In this document: piece by piece, positions 21,484-30,777 of the stretch
Layout of the letters: each line of letters begins with the position of its first letter
Position numbering within the stretch: position 1 is the first letter of the stretch
Source of the DNA: CAVUAF01 sp963739375
Lineage (GTDB): Bacteria > Acidobacteriota > Terriglobia > Terriglobales > Acidobacteriaceae
Direction: 5' to 3'
Assembly (NCBI GenBank): GCA_963739375.1
Contig: CAVUAF010000018.1
Coordinates: 1-64,000 of the forward strand
Length of the DNA: 64,000 nt
Made by a program: the position numbers and the translations under genes
The notes under the pieces: model-generated
Seen by the model: only the letters and a program-made list of their open reading frames with translations
Database searches by the model: none
What the model was told of the DNA's origin: nothing

Positions 21484-22171
21484 TCCGCTCTCCCGGGAAG
21501 CCCCAGCTCAGGGCTGGCGGCAAAGCAAATGGCTGGCGATGGGAGAGTTGGTCATTGTCGCCCTCATTTTTGTCGCCGATGCCCGCCATCTCATTCCCTT
21601 CAGCAAAACCCCGTTTCTGCTGGGGTTCGGATGGCTCTCCCTCTGGGTGCGCAAAACCGGCTGGCGTCACCTCGGCCTAACGCTTTACCGGAGCTGGAAG
21701 ATCACGCTGGGCATGGGGATTGGGGCCGGGCTGCTGCTGGAAGCTTTGCAGCTCTTCGTCACCCAACCGCTGTTAATCCGGCTGCTCGGGAAGCAACCGG
21801 ACCTCGAGGATTTCCGGCCGCTGACCGGGAACCTGAAGCTGACCCTGATCTTCCTGGCGTTGACCTGGACGCTGGCGGCCTTCGGAGAAGAAATGGTGTA
21901 CCGCGGCTACCTGATGAACCGGGTTGCCGACCTGCTGCATCGCACGCGGGGTGCGTGGGTCATCAGCCTGCTTGCCGTCCACGTCGGGTTTGGGCTGGCC
22001 CACACGTACCAGGGAGTGACGGGCGCAATCGACGAGGGCCTGATGGGAGTCTTGCTGGGATTGATTTATCTCCGCACCGGCCGCAATTTGGCGGTGCCGA
22101 TCATTGCGCATGGAGTTGGGGACACGATCGATTTTGTGCTGATCTTCTTCGGCAAGTATCCCGGCATGTAA
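21473..22171 (+). CDS. CPBP-family intramembrane metalloprotease
   Basis: About 232 aa if translation starts at the TTG at 21473, which overlaps the end of the M56 gene; ATG 21539 is the next candidate. The CPBP motifs are 'FGEEMVYRGYL', 'FGLAHTYQG' and 'IIAHGVGDT', embedded in six or seven hydrophobic segments. Members include CAAX-prenyl proteases and bacteriocin immunity-type proteins; no farnesylated substrate is implied in bacteria. It forms the last gene of the repressor-protease group. Confidence 0.85.
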   Translation: MSADPLSREAPAQGWRQSKWLAMGELVIVALIFVADARHLIPFSKTPFLLGFGWLSLWVRKTGWRHLGLTLYRSWKITLGMGIGAGLLLEALQLFVTQPLLIRLLGKQPDLEDFRPLTGNLKLTLIFLALTWTLAAFGEEMVYRGYLMNRVADLLHRTRGAWVISLLAVHVGFGLAHTYQGVTGAIDEGLMGVLLGLIYLRTGRNLAVPIIAHGVGDTIDFVLIFFGKYPGM

Positions 22172-22300
22172 GGCTTGGTTGGCGGTTGCAGAATCCTCAT
22201 CTCCCCAGTTGAACAGGAACCTCGTCGGCCGGGACACCCGCGTGCCGCACCCTGTGGCAAGGAGTTCGCGGTGCTCCGCCAGCACTGTCCCCTTAATTAA

Positions 22301-23752
22301 TCAGCCCGTGCGCGCTCGGCGTGCGGTGCGGCGCGCGGCGGCGATCAGGATGGGCATGCGCAGGGCGTGTTCCAGCAGGTGGCGCGCTCCGGCCAGGCGT
22401 TCGGCGTCGCGCGTGCCCGGGCGATAGCCGGCAACGCGGATGACCACCACGCCGTCGCGATGCTGCAGGTGCACTTCGCCGCCCGCGCCGTGGTGGCGGC
22501 GAGCGAGCCGGTCGGCGAGCCGCAGGATGCCGGCGAGAAACCACACCAGCGCGCGCTGCGGGCGCGCCAGTTGCGCGTACGCCTGGTCGCGCAGGCTGGG
22601 CAGGGCGCCGCGATGGTAGCGCGCCGCCAGCGCCGCGACCCGCCACAACTCCGGCGACCACCCCGCCGGCGGCGGCATCTGGTCGAGCCGCTTCCGGCCC
22701 CGCTTGTGGGCGTCCGCGTGGCCGGCTTCGCTGGTCAGCGCAGCCACGGTGAGCAGCTCGCGCAGATCGGCGTCGGGGTGAAAGAGGCGCGCGCGCATCG
22801 CCGGCGTGTCCACAGCAGCGTAGATGCGGCGTGCGAAGGCCAGCCGGCGCCGGGTGTGGGCCACGTCGGCGTCGCGCGCCGCCGCCCACAGCCGCAGCTT
22901 GTGGTGCACGGCGTCGCGCAAGGTTGCACCGGCGGGAAGTTCGGCGCGCCATGTCCGCCACAGCGCAGCCCGCCCCCCCAGCTTCGCGCGATAGGCGGCG
23001 ACACGCTGCTCGCGCTCGCGGGCGATGGTCGTGCGCCAGCGCTCCTGCTCCTCCGGAGCCTGAAAGGCGGCAATGCGGAGGGCCGTCTCCCACAGCACGT
23101 CGAGATCGTGGATCTCGCCCAGTTGGTCCTGCAGCTGCTTCAGGTCCGGTCCCCAACGCGCGTGCTGCTCCGGCAAAAAGTTTTCCACCACGTAGCGGAA
23201 GCGCTTGAGGCCGATGCGCAGGGCGTGCAGCGCCGCCTGGCTGCGGCTGCGCACGGCGCGCGTATGCAGGGCGCGGGCAGCTCCCCACTTCTCCAGCGCC
23301 AGCAGCAGAAAGATGTCGCGATGCGCGCTGAGACGCGCCGCCTTGGCGCCGAGGGTGTTAGCCCAGGCGAGCCACTGGCGCACATCGAACTCCGCCAGCG
23401 CCGCGGCCGCGTGCGTCTTCAACTCCTGTTCGCGCGCCGCGCAGTAGGCGGTGAGGCGCGCGCGCGCCGCATCGTCGGGGGGCGCGAGGCGCTCGCTCCA
23501 CTGCTGCAGGATCTGGACGTCGCGCAGTTCGCCGAGACTCGCGAACAGGGCCTTGCCGGCGCGCCGCATCTTGCGCCAGGCCGGGTCGGGATCGAGGCTG
23601 CGATAGCCGTCGGCGAGCGACCGGCAGCGGCGCAGGGCGACGCGCAGGTCGTGGACGGGATCGGCGGCGAAGCCGTCGCGCACCTGTTCGGCTTCCACCA
23701 CCGCGCGCTCCATCCAGTAGCGGAGGCCGCGCTTTTCGGACTTTGGGCTCAC
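22301..23752 (-). CDS. CHAD domain protein with Ppx/GppA-like C-terminal HD domain
   Basis: The 483-aa product starts with a CHAD domain (about 15-300), seen from conserved 'VHDLRVALRRCRSL' and 'LHALRIGLKRFRYVVENF' with regularly spaced basic residues that bind polyphosphate. The C-terminal part ('VAALTSEAGHADAHKRG', 'LAARYHRGALPSL', 'VWFLAGILRLADRLARRHH') resembles the HD-like domain at the end of exopolyphosphatase/guanosine pentaphosphatase. The sugar-kinase-like catalytic half of Ppx is missing. A Nudix gene ends 35 bp upstream, so the two are probably co-transcribed and act on polyphosphate or related phosphoanhydrides. Confidence 0.85.
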   Translation of the reverse strand: MSPKSEKRGLRYWMERAVVEAEQVRDGFAADPVHDLRVALRRCRSLADGYRSLDPDPAWRKMRRAGKALFASLGELRDVQILQQWSERLAPPDDAARARLTAYCAAREQELKTHAAAALAEFDVRQWLAWANTLGAKAARLSAHRDIFLLLALEKWGAARALHTRAVRSRSQAALHALRIGLKRFRYVVENFLPEQHARWGPDLKQLQDQLGEIHDLDVLWETALRIAAFQAPEEQERWRTTIAREREQRVAAYRAKLGGRAALWRTWRAELPAGATLRDAVHHKLRLWAAARDADVAHTRRRLAFARRIYAAVDTPAMRARLFHPDADLRELLTVAALTSEAGHADAHKRGRKRLDQMPPPAGWSPELWRVAALAARYHRGALPSLRDQAYAQLARPQRALVWFLAGILRLADRLARRHHGAGGEVHLQHRDGVVVIRVAGYRPGTRDAERLAGARHLLEHALRMPILIAAARRTARRARTG

Positions 23753-23787
23753 GTCGCGCCGCTCTCTACGGCGGGGTTGCGAACATT

Positions 23788-24309
23788 CTAATGCGCGACA
23801 CCGCGGGCGCGGGGACGGCGATAGATGCGGCGCAGCGCCGCGTCAATGGCGCGCGCCATCTCCGCGGCATGCTCGGCGCTGCGGCCTTCGCGCAGACGCT
23901 TCTTGGATTTCTCCGGCGTGTACCAGGTCGGCTGGCGGCCGGTCTCCAGCGGCGCGTCCTCGCGCACCACGCGCAACAGGTAAGCGTTGACCAGGAACTC
24001 GGCGTCGCCGGCCGGCGACACCCGCTTGCGGTGCCAGTAGCGCGCCACGGGACGGCGGTGCAGGCGGCCATGAACGCCGGCCTCTTCCCTGGCTTCGCGG
24101 GCGGCGGCCTCGGCCGAGGTCAGGCCGGGCTCCAGGCCTCCCTTGGGAAAAGTCCAGCGGCCGCCGCGCGTGCGCACCAGCAGAAAGAAAGGCTGGCCGG
24201 CGTCGAGGCGATAGCAGATGGCCGCCGCCTGGGCGGAACGCAGGCGGCGCGGCAGGAAGCGGCCCGGTGCGTGGTGCAGTCGAGCGGTGGCGACACGCAT
24301 CCCCTGCAC
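23788..24309 (-). CDS. Nudix hydrolase
   Basis: The 173-aa protein has a complete Nudix box from G58: 'GLEPGLTSAEAAAREAREE' and then 'AGV', preceded by 'GGRWTFPKG', as in diadenosine-polyphosphate or ADP-ribose type hydrolases. 'WTFPKGGLEPG' and the trailing 'YTPEKSKKRL' are closest to the Ap4A/diphosphoinositol-polyphosphate branch. It precedes the CHAD gene by 35 bp. The ATG at 24309 is the most upstream; ATG 24300 is also possible. The first 27 residues are probably not in the domain. Confidence 0.85.
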   Translation of the reverse strand: MQGMRVATARLHHAPGRFLPRRLRSAQAAAICYRLDAGQPFFLLVRTRGGRWTFPKGGLEPGLTSAEAAAREAREEAGVHGRLHRRPVARYWHRKRVSPAGDAEFLVNAYLLRVVREDAPLETGRQPTWYTPEKSKKRLREGRSAEHAAEMARAIDAALRRIYRRPRARGVAH

Positions 24310-24528
24310 TGTGCACGAACTGCGCGCGCCGCCGCTAGTGCGGCTCTTGATTCGTGCGCCGCAGAGTACGCCGCCCTACCGCAGCGACTTCGGGTCCGCC
24401 GGCGGCGGCGATGGCGCATGACCGAAGTCCACCGGCCGGCCTGCGGGGACGTTGGGCCGCGGGCGTGCGTGTGTTTTGTGGTTCGCTTTTCTGGCGGCGG
24501 TGCCGTGAGCCGGTAGAATCGCGGCAGC

Positions 24529-26172
24529 ATGAGTCCGACGGCGGGACGACCGGCCGGCTTTTTCGCGCGCGCAGCAGGCGTGCTGCGCCCCGGCCACGAG
24601 CACACCGCGTACACCGCGACGCTGCTGCTGATGGTGGCGCAGATCACCTCGCGCCTGGTGGGCTGGCTGCGCGAGATGTACATCGCGTCGGCCTTCGGCG
24701 CCAGCGCCCAGACCGACGCCTTCGTTGCCGCCTTCCAGATTCCCGACTTCCTCTACTACATCGTGGCCGGCGGCGCCGCCTCGACCACCTTCATCTCCAT
24801 CTACGCGCGCTACCTGGCGGAAAAACGCGAAGCCGAAGCGCAGCGCGTCTTCAACGTGGTGGTCACGGTGATGGTCCTGGTGCTGACCGGCCTGATCGTG
24901 CTGGGCGAGATCTTCACCGAAGCGCTGGTGCGGAAGGTGTTTCCCGGGTTCCGCGCGCATCCCGAGCAGGTGCAGCTGTGCGCCGCGCTCACCCGCATCA
25001 TCCTGCCGATGCAGCTCTTCTTCTATGTCGGCGCTTTGCCCTCGGCCGTGTTGCAGGCGCGGCGGCTGTTCCTGCTCCCCGCCATCACCCCCATCCTCTA
25101 CACCGCGGGCATCATCCTGGGCGGCGTGACGCTCTCCTCGCGCCTGGGGATTGCCTCGCTGGCTGTGGGCGCGCTGGCCGGCGCCTTCGCCGGACCGTTC
25201 CTCATCAACACCCTGGGCGCGGCGCGGGCGGGCATCGGGTACCGCCCCAGCTTCGCGATCCGCGAGCCCGGCTTCCGCGAGTGGGTGAAGCTCTCGATTC
25301 CGCTGATGCTGGGTGTGTCGTTGGCGACCGCCGACGAGTGGATCATGCGGTCGTTCGCCTCACAGGCGGTCGGCGAGATCAGCCGCCTCAACTACGCCAA
25401 GCGCCTCTTCGCCGTCCCGTACGGCGTGCTGGGCCTGGCGGTGGGCGCAGCTTCGATGACGTTTTTCGCCCGCCTGTTCAGCGAAAAACGGTTGCGGGAA
25501 TTCGCCGACACCATCAACGGCGCCGTCTTTCGCTCGGCGGCGACCTCGTTCCTGCTGAGCGCCTGGCTGGTGGCGGCGGCCCTCCCCGCCATGGACCTGG
25601 CGCTGCGCCGCGGCCGCTTCACCTTCGCCGACTCGCAAACCGCCGCCACGTATTTTGCGGTCTTCTCCATCTCGCTGGCGCTGTGGACGGCGCAGGCGCT
25701 GTATGCGCGCGCCTTCTACGCCACGCGCGACACCCTGACGCCCATGGTGGCGGCCACGGCAATCACACTGGCGTCCATTCCCCTCTTCCTGCTGCTGTTC
25801 CGTGCTTGGGGCGTGATGGGGCTGGCGATCGCCTCCGATGTCGGCATCCTGGCGCAGGCGGTAGTGTTAGCGTGGCTATTGGGACGCCGCGGGCTGGTGC
25901 CGCTCGACGCGATGCCGTGGGCAGAGTTGATGAAGGCGCTCGCGACCGCGATGTTCGCGGCGGTGCTGGGGCTGCTGGTGGCGCGCGCGGTGCCGCTGAC
26001 GGGGAGCCGGGTGGCCGATTTTGAATCGCTCGTGCTGGTGACCGCGACTTGGGGAGCGGCGGTGGCGCTGGGACTGTGGGTCACGCGCTCCGAACTGCCG
26101 CAGGCACTGCGCGGACGTGGCGCGGCGGCGCCCAACGGCGCCGGACTCGAACGCGAGCTGCCGGAACCGTAG
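24529..26172 (+). CDS. murJ: Lipid II flippase MurJ
   Basis: The 547-aa protein is polytopic, with about 14 hydrophobic segments in the MATE-like MVF order. Characteristic stretches are 'LVGWLREMYIASAFGASAQTDAF', 'YYIVAGGAASTTFISIYARYL', 'SRLNYAKRLFAVPYGVLG' and 'LYARAFYATRDTLTP'. MurJ flips lipid II across the inner membrane for peptidoglycan synthesis. The length is usual. The C-terminal 20 residues are a charged tail. It is transcribed away from the Nudix gene, and a 219-bp divergent region lies upstream. Confidence 0.92.
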   Translation: MSPTAGRPAGFFARAAGVLRPGHEHTAYTATLLLMVAQITSRLVGWLREMYIASAFGASAQTDAFVAAFQIPDFLYYIVAGGAASTTFISIYARYLAEKREAEAQRVFNVVVTVMVLVLTGLIVLGEIFTEALVRKVFPGFRAHPEQVQLCAALTRIILPMQLFFYVGALPSAVLQARRLFLLPAITPILYTAGIILGGVTLSSRLGIASLAVGALAGAFAGPFLINTLGAARAGIGYRPSFAIREPGFREWVKLSIPLMLGVSLATADEWIMRSFASQAVGEISRLNYAKRLFAVPYGVLGLAVGAASMTFFARLFSEKRLREFADTINGAVFRSAATSFLLSAWLVAAALPAMDLALRRGRFTFADSQTAATYFAVFSISLALWTAQALYARAFYATRDTLTPMVAATAITLASIPLFLLLFRAWGVMGLAIASDVGILAQAVVLAWLLGRRGLVPLDAMPWAELMKALATAMFAAVLGLLVARAVPLTGSRVADFESLVLVTATWGAAVALGLWVTRSELPQALRGRGAAAPNGAGLERELPEP

Positions 26173-26174
26173 GC

Positions 26175-26219
26175 GAACTGGAAACTGGAAACTAGAAACT
26201 CGAAACTAGAAACTAGAAG
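26175..26219. repeat. AAACTAGA/AAACTGGA dispersed repeat tract
   Basis: About six tandem 7-9-bp units of the form GAAACTRG. They fill the space between the murJ stop and the RNase R start (ATG 26225). Similar tracts lie at 58869-58897 (AAACTCG units) and, as ACTGGCA/CAGTTGCC variants, at 35380-35412, 36339-36370, 58961-58983 and 59183-59213. Confidence 0.8.
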
Positions 26220-26224
26220 ACCCC

Positions 26225-28780
26225 ATGCTCTCTGATCGCGCCATCCTGCAGCACCTTGCACGGCAGCCCAAGCAGGCCGCCGGGCTCAAGCAACTCATTC
26301 GCGAGCTGGGGCTGCACGGCCAGGAGCGCGGGGAACTGGAAGAGCGGCTGCAGCGCTTGGTGCAGCGCGGCGAATTAATTGAGGTCGAGAGCGGCCGCTA
26401 CGCCTTGCCGCGCGCGGCTGCCGGGCGCAACTTGGTCGCTGGGCGGCTGACCATGCACCGCGATGGTTACGGCTTCGTCATCCCGGAAAGCGCGGAACTC
26501 AAGGAGAGGATTTCCGGCGACATCTACATCCCCCCGCCGGCGATGGGGGCAGCCATGCACGGCGACCGGGTGCTGGTGGAGATCGGGCCGGTGCGCAGCG
26601 ACGGGCGCGCGGAAGGCCGGATTGTGCGGGTCGCCGGGCGCGCCCACCCCACCGTGGTGGGGACGTTTCATTATGGCGCGCGCCGCAACTACGTCGTCCC
26701 CATCGACGAGAAGATTACCCAGGAAATCGACATCCCGCCCGGTCAGGAGTGGCCGCCGTCGGAAACGGCAGCGGCGCCGGAAGCCGGGGAGGGCGGAGGA
26801 AAGCCGCGGGAGTCGCGGCACCGGGTGATCGGCGCCGAGGCGCGGCGGCGCGCGCTGCCGCAACGCGAGCGCCTGCAAACCGACCAGTGGGACGACCTCG
26901 AGGGCGTGGTGGTGGACGTCGAGATCACGCAGTGGCCCGGGCCAACCCAGCCGCCGCGCGGGCGCGTGGTGGAGATCCTGGGCTACGAAGACGACTTCGG
27001 CGTGGACGTCGAGATCATCATCCGCAAGCACCACATCCCCCACCGCTTTCCCGACGCGGTGCTGCACGAGGCGCAGCGGGTGGAAGAGATCGTGCCGGCG
27101 CGCGAGCTGCGCTGCCGCCACGATTTCCGGCGCCTGCCCATCGTCACTATCGACGGCGAAACCGCGCGCGACTTCGACGACGCGGTCACGGTGCAGCGCC
27201 TGCCCAACGGCCACTTCGAGCTCCAGGTGCACATTGCCGACGTGGCGCACTACGTGCTCGCGGGCATGGCCATCGACGGCGAAGCGCAACTGCGCGGCAC
27301 CAGCGTGTACTTTCCCGATCGCGCCGTGCCCATGCTGCCGCTGGAACTCTCCACCGACATCTGCAGCCTGCGGCCGCACCTGGACCGGCTGGTGCTCTCG
27401 TGCATCATGGAACTCGATCCGCGTGGCGAGGTGCTCGGCTACGAACTGTCCGAGGGCGTCATCCGCTCAGCCGAGCGCATGACCTACACCGACGTCAACG
27501 CGCTGCTCGCGGGTGACGAGGGCCTGCGCCAGCGCTACGCGCCGCTGGTCGCGACCTTCGAGCTGATGCGCGACCTGGCCCTCCTCCTGAACCGCCAGCG
27601 GGTGCGCCGCGGCTCCATCGATTTCGATCTGCCGGAGCCGGTCATCGAATTCGACGAATACGGGCTGATGCGCGGCGTCACGCGCTCCGAGCGCAACGTG
27701 GCGCACCGCCTGATCGAGGAATTCATGCTGGCGGCGAACGAGTGTGTGGCGGCGTACCTGGAGCAGAAGGGAATCGCCTCGCTCTACCGCATCCATGAGC
27801 GGCCCGACGCGAAGAAGGTCTTCGAGTTCGAGACCACGGCGGCGGCCTTCGGGTATTCGCTGGGGGTGGGCGCGCTGCCGGTGCAGCGCGTGCAGCCGCG
27901 CGCCGACCGCCGCAGCGCGCGCGGCACCGGCCGCCACGTCCCCACGGTCGAAATCCCGCAGGACGTCCGCATCACCCCGCACATGTACCAGAAGCTGACG
28001 CAGAAAATTGCCGGCAAGCCCGAAGAACGGATTCTTTCTTACCTGATGCTGCGGTCGCTCAAGCAGGCGCGGTATGCCGAAGAGAACGTTGGCCACTTTG
28101 CGCTGGCCGCGCCGGCCTATACCCACTTCACCTCGCCCATCCGGCGGTATCCCGACCTGATCGTGCACCGCATCCTGAAGCAGGTATTGCGCGAAAGCGC
28201 CGAGGAGTGGCATGGGGAAGTGGGCGTCGGGCGCGGCGTTCCGGTGGCGCGTCCCTACAGCGCCGAAGCGGCCGCGGAGCCGCGCTCGCCGTGGTCGCGC
28301 GAGCCGGGGCAGCGCGCGCGCCACCCGCGGCAGGAGAGCGCGCCGCCCGCCGGCCCTATCGCGGAAGACGAACTGCACCCCATCGCCGACCAATCCAGCC
28401 AGACCGAACGCCGCGCCGACGATGCCGAGCGCGAGCTGCTGGAGTGGAAGAAGATCAAGTTCATGCAGGAGCGCGTGGGCGAGGAGTTTGCGGGCATGAT
28501 CGTGAGCGTGACCCGCTTCGGCCTGTTCGTCGAGCTGGCCGACCTGTTCATCGAAGGGCTGGTGCCGCTGGCCACGCTCACCGGCGACCGCTACACCTTC
28601 CGCGAAAACACCCGGCAGATCATCGGCGAGCGCAGCCGGCGCACCTTTTCCCTGGGCGACAAGGTGCGCGTCTGGGTGGACCGCATCGACCGCATGCAGA
28701 AGCGCATCCAGTTCGCGCTGGCGGAAGCAGAGCCGACGGCGCACAGCCCGCAGCGGCAGAAGCGGCGGAGAGCGACGTAG
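26225..28780 (+). CDS. rnr: Ribonuclease R
   Basis: The 851-aa 3'-5' exoribonuclease has an N-terminal winged-helix (1-65), cold-shock domains (about 70-260), and the RNB catalytic domain with 'DGETARDFDDAV' (about 308-320), whose Asp residues bind Mg2+. A C-terminal S1 domain starts near 'GEEFAGMIVSVTRFGLFVEL'. Between the RNB domain and the final helix and S1 domain there is an insertion of about 50 residues rich in Pro, Arg, Glu and Ala (about 665-715). A linker that long is unusual there. It degrades structured RNA in turnover and ribosome quality control. The start ATG has no strong Shine-Dalgarno, being preceded by the AAACTAG repeat. Confidence 0.93.
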   Translation: MLSDRAILQHLARQPKQAAGLKQLIRELGLHGQERGELEERLQRLVQRGELIEVESGRYALPRAAAGRNLVAGRLTMHRDGYGFVIPESAELKERISGDIYIPPPAMGAAMHGDRVLVEIGPVRSDGRAEGRIVRVAGRAHPTVVGTFHYGARRNYVVPIDEKITQEIDIPPGQEWPPSETAAAPEAGEGGGKPRESRHRVIGAEARRRALPQRERLQTDQWDDLEGVVVDVEITQWPGPTQPPRGRVVEILGYEDDFGVDVEIIIRKHHIPHRFPDAVLHEAQRVEEIVPARELRCRHDFRRLPIVTIDGETARDFDDAVTVQRLPNGHFELQVHIADVAHYVLAGMAIDGEAQLRGTSVYFPDRAVPMLPLELSTDICSLRPHLDRLVLSCIMELDPRGEVLGYELSEGVIRSAERMTYTDVNALLAGDEGLRQRYAPLVATFELMRDLALLLNRQRVRRGSIDFDLPEPVIEFDEYGLMRGVTRSERNVAHRLIEEFMLAANECVAAYLEQKGIASLYRIHERPDAKKVFEFETTAAAFGYSLGVGALPVQRVQPRADRRSARGTGRHVPTVEIPQDVRITPHMYQKLTQKIAGKPEERILSYLMLRSLKQARYAEENVGHFALAAPAYTHFTSPIRRYPDLIVHRILKQVLRESAEEWHGEVGVGRGVPVARPYSAEAAAEPRSPWSREPGQRARHPRQESAPPAGPIAEDELHPIADQSSQTERRADDAERELLEWKKIKFMQERVGEEFAGMIVSVTRFGLFVELADLFIEGLVPLATLTGDRYTFRENTRQIIGERSRRTFSLGDKVRVWVDRIDRMQKRIQFALAEAEPTAHSPQRQKRRRAT

Positions 28781-28809
28781 TGCTCGAAACGTCACCGGGC
28801 TTTCTAAAT

Positions 28810-28896
28810 AACATCCCGAGCGAAGCGAGGGAGCTCTACCTGATCCATGCCGGGATCCAATAGGGCGCCTTCGTCGCTTCGCTCCTCGGGATGTTT
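28810..28896. repeat. REP-like inverted repeat between convergent genes
   Basis: ACATCCCGAGCGAAGCGAGG at 28810-28830 is mirrored at 28869-28896 (CTTCGCTCCTCGGGATGT). It can fold into a long imperfect hairpin between the 3' ends of RNase R and the GT-C/TPR gene. The same element occurs at 47760-47853, also between convergent genes, so it may act as a bidirectional terminator. Confidence 0.8.
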
Positions 28897-28908
28897 CTAG
28901 AAGCGCGG

Positions 28909-30678
28909 CTACTCGCGGCTTTCGGCTTTCCTGAGTTCCTCTTTCACCTTGGGCTGGCCGGGATCGAGGGCGAGTTCGGCGCGGAATTCGACGGCGGCCT
29001 CGGGGAAGCGTCCTTCCTGCGCCAGCAGCGTGCCCAGCAGGTAGTGGGCGCCGAGACCCGCGGGCCAGATCCGGATTGCCTCCCGCAGGTTGGCCTCCGC
29101 TTCGCGCAGGTGGCCGTTCTTGCTCTGCACCAGACCGAGGAAGACGAAGAGCTGCGGGTTGGCAGGCTGGAGCTTCGCGGCCTCGAAGAGGTTGCGCTCC
29201 GCCTCATCGAGCCGGTGGAGCTGATAAAACGCGGTGCCCAAGTTGTAGTAGGACATCCAGTAGCGCGGGTCGCGCTGCAGCAACTGCTGGTGCAGGCGGA
29301 TGCCTTCGTCGTAGTAGCCGCGCGCCAGCAGCGCGTTGGCCAGGTTGTTGGTGGCGCTCTCGCTCGAGGGTGCGATCCGCACCGCGCGATAGAACAGCAG
29401 GATGTCGTTGGCCCAGTACTGGCTTTGCAGGCTTACGGCCGCGCCGCACGCGACCGTGAGCGCCGCCATCGCTGCGAACTGCGCGGTGGGAAGCCGGAAG
29501 AATTCCGCGTCGCCGAAGCGCAGGCGGCGGATGAACATCGCCACCAGCAGGGCAAAGCCGATGGAAGGCAGGTAGAGGTAGCGGTCGTGCGCAATCTCGC
29601 GCGGCTCCAGGCTGAGGATCTCCATCACCGGCAGCAGCGGCGCGAGGAGAAGGATCAGAGCGAACGCCGCGCCGCAACGTACCGTGCGCTGCTGCTCTCC
29701 CGATGCGAGTCTGCGAATCGCAATGGTCACCAGCAGGGCGACGGCGGCCAGCGCCAGCAGCGGTCCCCAGAACAGCCGCCAGTCGGGCGCAAAGACGTAC
29801 GGCCGGTCGTAGAACGGGCTGAGGCCGAGGGGCCACACCAGCTTCCGCAGGTAAAACCACAGCAACGACGGCCAGGTCAGGGGCACCACGCGCCCGGGCA
29901 GCGGAATGCGCGGATGCGTGATGCCCTGCAGCACCACGCTGCGCTGCACCAGGTAGAGCAACGCCACGCCGACAAACGGCGCCGCCTGCACCAGCGCGCG
30001 CCCGAGGCGTCGCAGCCACGGCGCGTCGCGCGCACGCAGCCACTCATAGGCGAAGATCACCAGCGGCAGCACGATCCCGGTTTCCTTGCTGGCGGCGGCC
30101 AGCGCGAAGAGCACGAGCGCCGCGGCCAGCCACGCGCCGCGACGCGGCCGCCGTTCGCGGTCGTTCAGCCAGCACAGGAAGGCGGGAATAAAGAAGACGG
30201 CCAGCATCGGGTCGGTGACACCCGAGATCCAGGCGACGCTCTCGATGTGGATGGGATGCAGGCCGAAGATGAGCGCCGCGAAGCCCGCGGTGACGGCGTC
30301 GCCGGTGAGCCGCTGCGCGAGACGGAAGACGAGCGCGGTCGCAGCCAGATGCACCAGCACCGTGGTCAGGTGCCAGCCCCAGGCCTGCAGCCCGAAAAGG
30401 GTGAAGTTGACCAGGCACCAGAGCAGAAACAGCGGCCGGTAATACGTGGCCGGCGCGTTGACCAGGTTGCTCCACGCGTGCTGCGTGAAGTAATGCGGCG
30501 CGAAGCGCCAGGACTGCACGACGGGATTCAGTATGATCTGGGCGCCGTCGTCGTAAACGAAGCCGAACCGCAGGGTGCCGGCGTAGACCAGCGCCGTGAG
30601 CGCGAGCGCGGCGAAGAGCAGTGCGCGCCCCGCGTTGGCCTCGCCGGTGCTCGTCTCGAGTAGCGTGGGAGCGCTCAT
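28909..30678 (-). CDS. TMTC-like membrane glycosyltransferase with TPR repeats
   Basis: The 589-aa protein has a GT-C/PMT-type membrane domain (about 1-420). The first loop bears the acidic 'FVYDDGAQI' typical of the TMTC/PMT superfamily, and 'HPIHIESVAWISGVTDP' is nearby. About ten helices follow, and then at least four C-terminal TPR units ('ATNNLANALLARGYYDEG', 'YYNLGTAFYQLHRLDEAE', 'LFVFLGLVQSKNGHLREA', 'AHYLLGTLLAQEGRFPEA'). In animals, TMTC proteins transfer mannose to proteins; bacterial relatives are less studied. The ATG at 30678 gives a natural N-terminus. The frame stays open upstream, but that part is antisense to the next gene. A 99-bp divergent promoter region separates it from the gene at 30778. 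Confidence 0.85.
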   Translation of the reverse strand: MSAPTLLETSTGEANAGRALLFAALALTALVYAGTLRFGFVYDDGAQIILNPVVQSWRFAPHYFTQHAWSNLVNAPATYYRPLFLLWCLVNFTLFGLQAWGWHLTTVLVHLAATALVFRLAQRLTGDAVTAGFAALIFGLHPIHIESVAWISGVTDPMLAVFFIPAFLCWLNDRERRPRRGAWLAAALVLFALAAASKETGIVLPLVIFAYEWLRARDAPWLRRLGRALVQAAPFVGVALLYLVQRSVVLQGITHPRIPLPGRVVPLTWPSLLWFYLRKLVWPLGLSPFYDRPYVFAPDWRLFWGPLLALAAVALLVTIAIRRLASGEQQRTVRCGAAFALILLLAPLLPVMEILSLEPREIAHDRYLYLPSIGFALLVAMFIRRLRFGDAEFFRLPTAQFAAMAALTVACGAAVSLQSQYWANDILLFYRAVRIAPSSESATNNLANALLARGYYDEGIRLHQQLLQRDPRYWMSYYNLGTAFYQLHRLDEAERNLFEAAKLQPANPQLFVFLGLVQSKNGHLREAEANLREAIRIWPAGLGAHYLLGTLLAQEGRFPEAAVEFRAELALDPGQPKVKEELRKAESRE

Positions 30679-30777
30679 GCGTGCGGAAGCCGGGTCCAAC
30701 CGGACCGAAGGAGACGAAGGTATCACGAAGGCTGCGCCGAAAATGCCGGTTGCGCCGGCGGCAAGGGGGCGTGAACA

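Noticed and set aside
20132..22171. Beta-lactam resistance operon
   Set aside because: The M56 protein lacks a penicillin-binding sensor domain, and no beta-lactamase or PBP gene is adjacent.
26175..26219. CRISPR array from the AAACTAG repeats
   Set aside because: Units are 7-9 bp, there are no spacers of constant length, and no cas genes are nearby.
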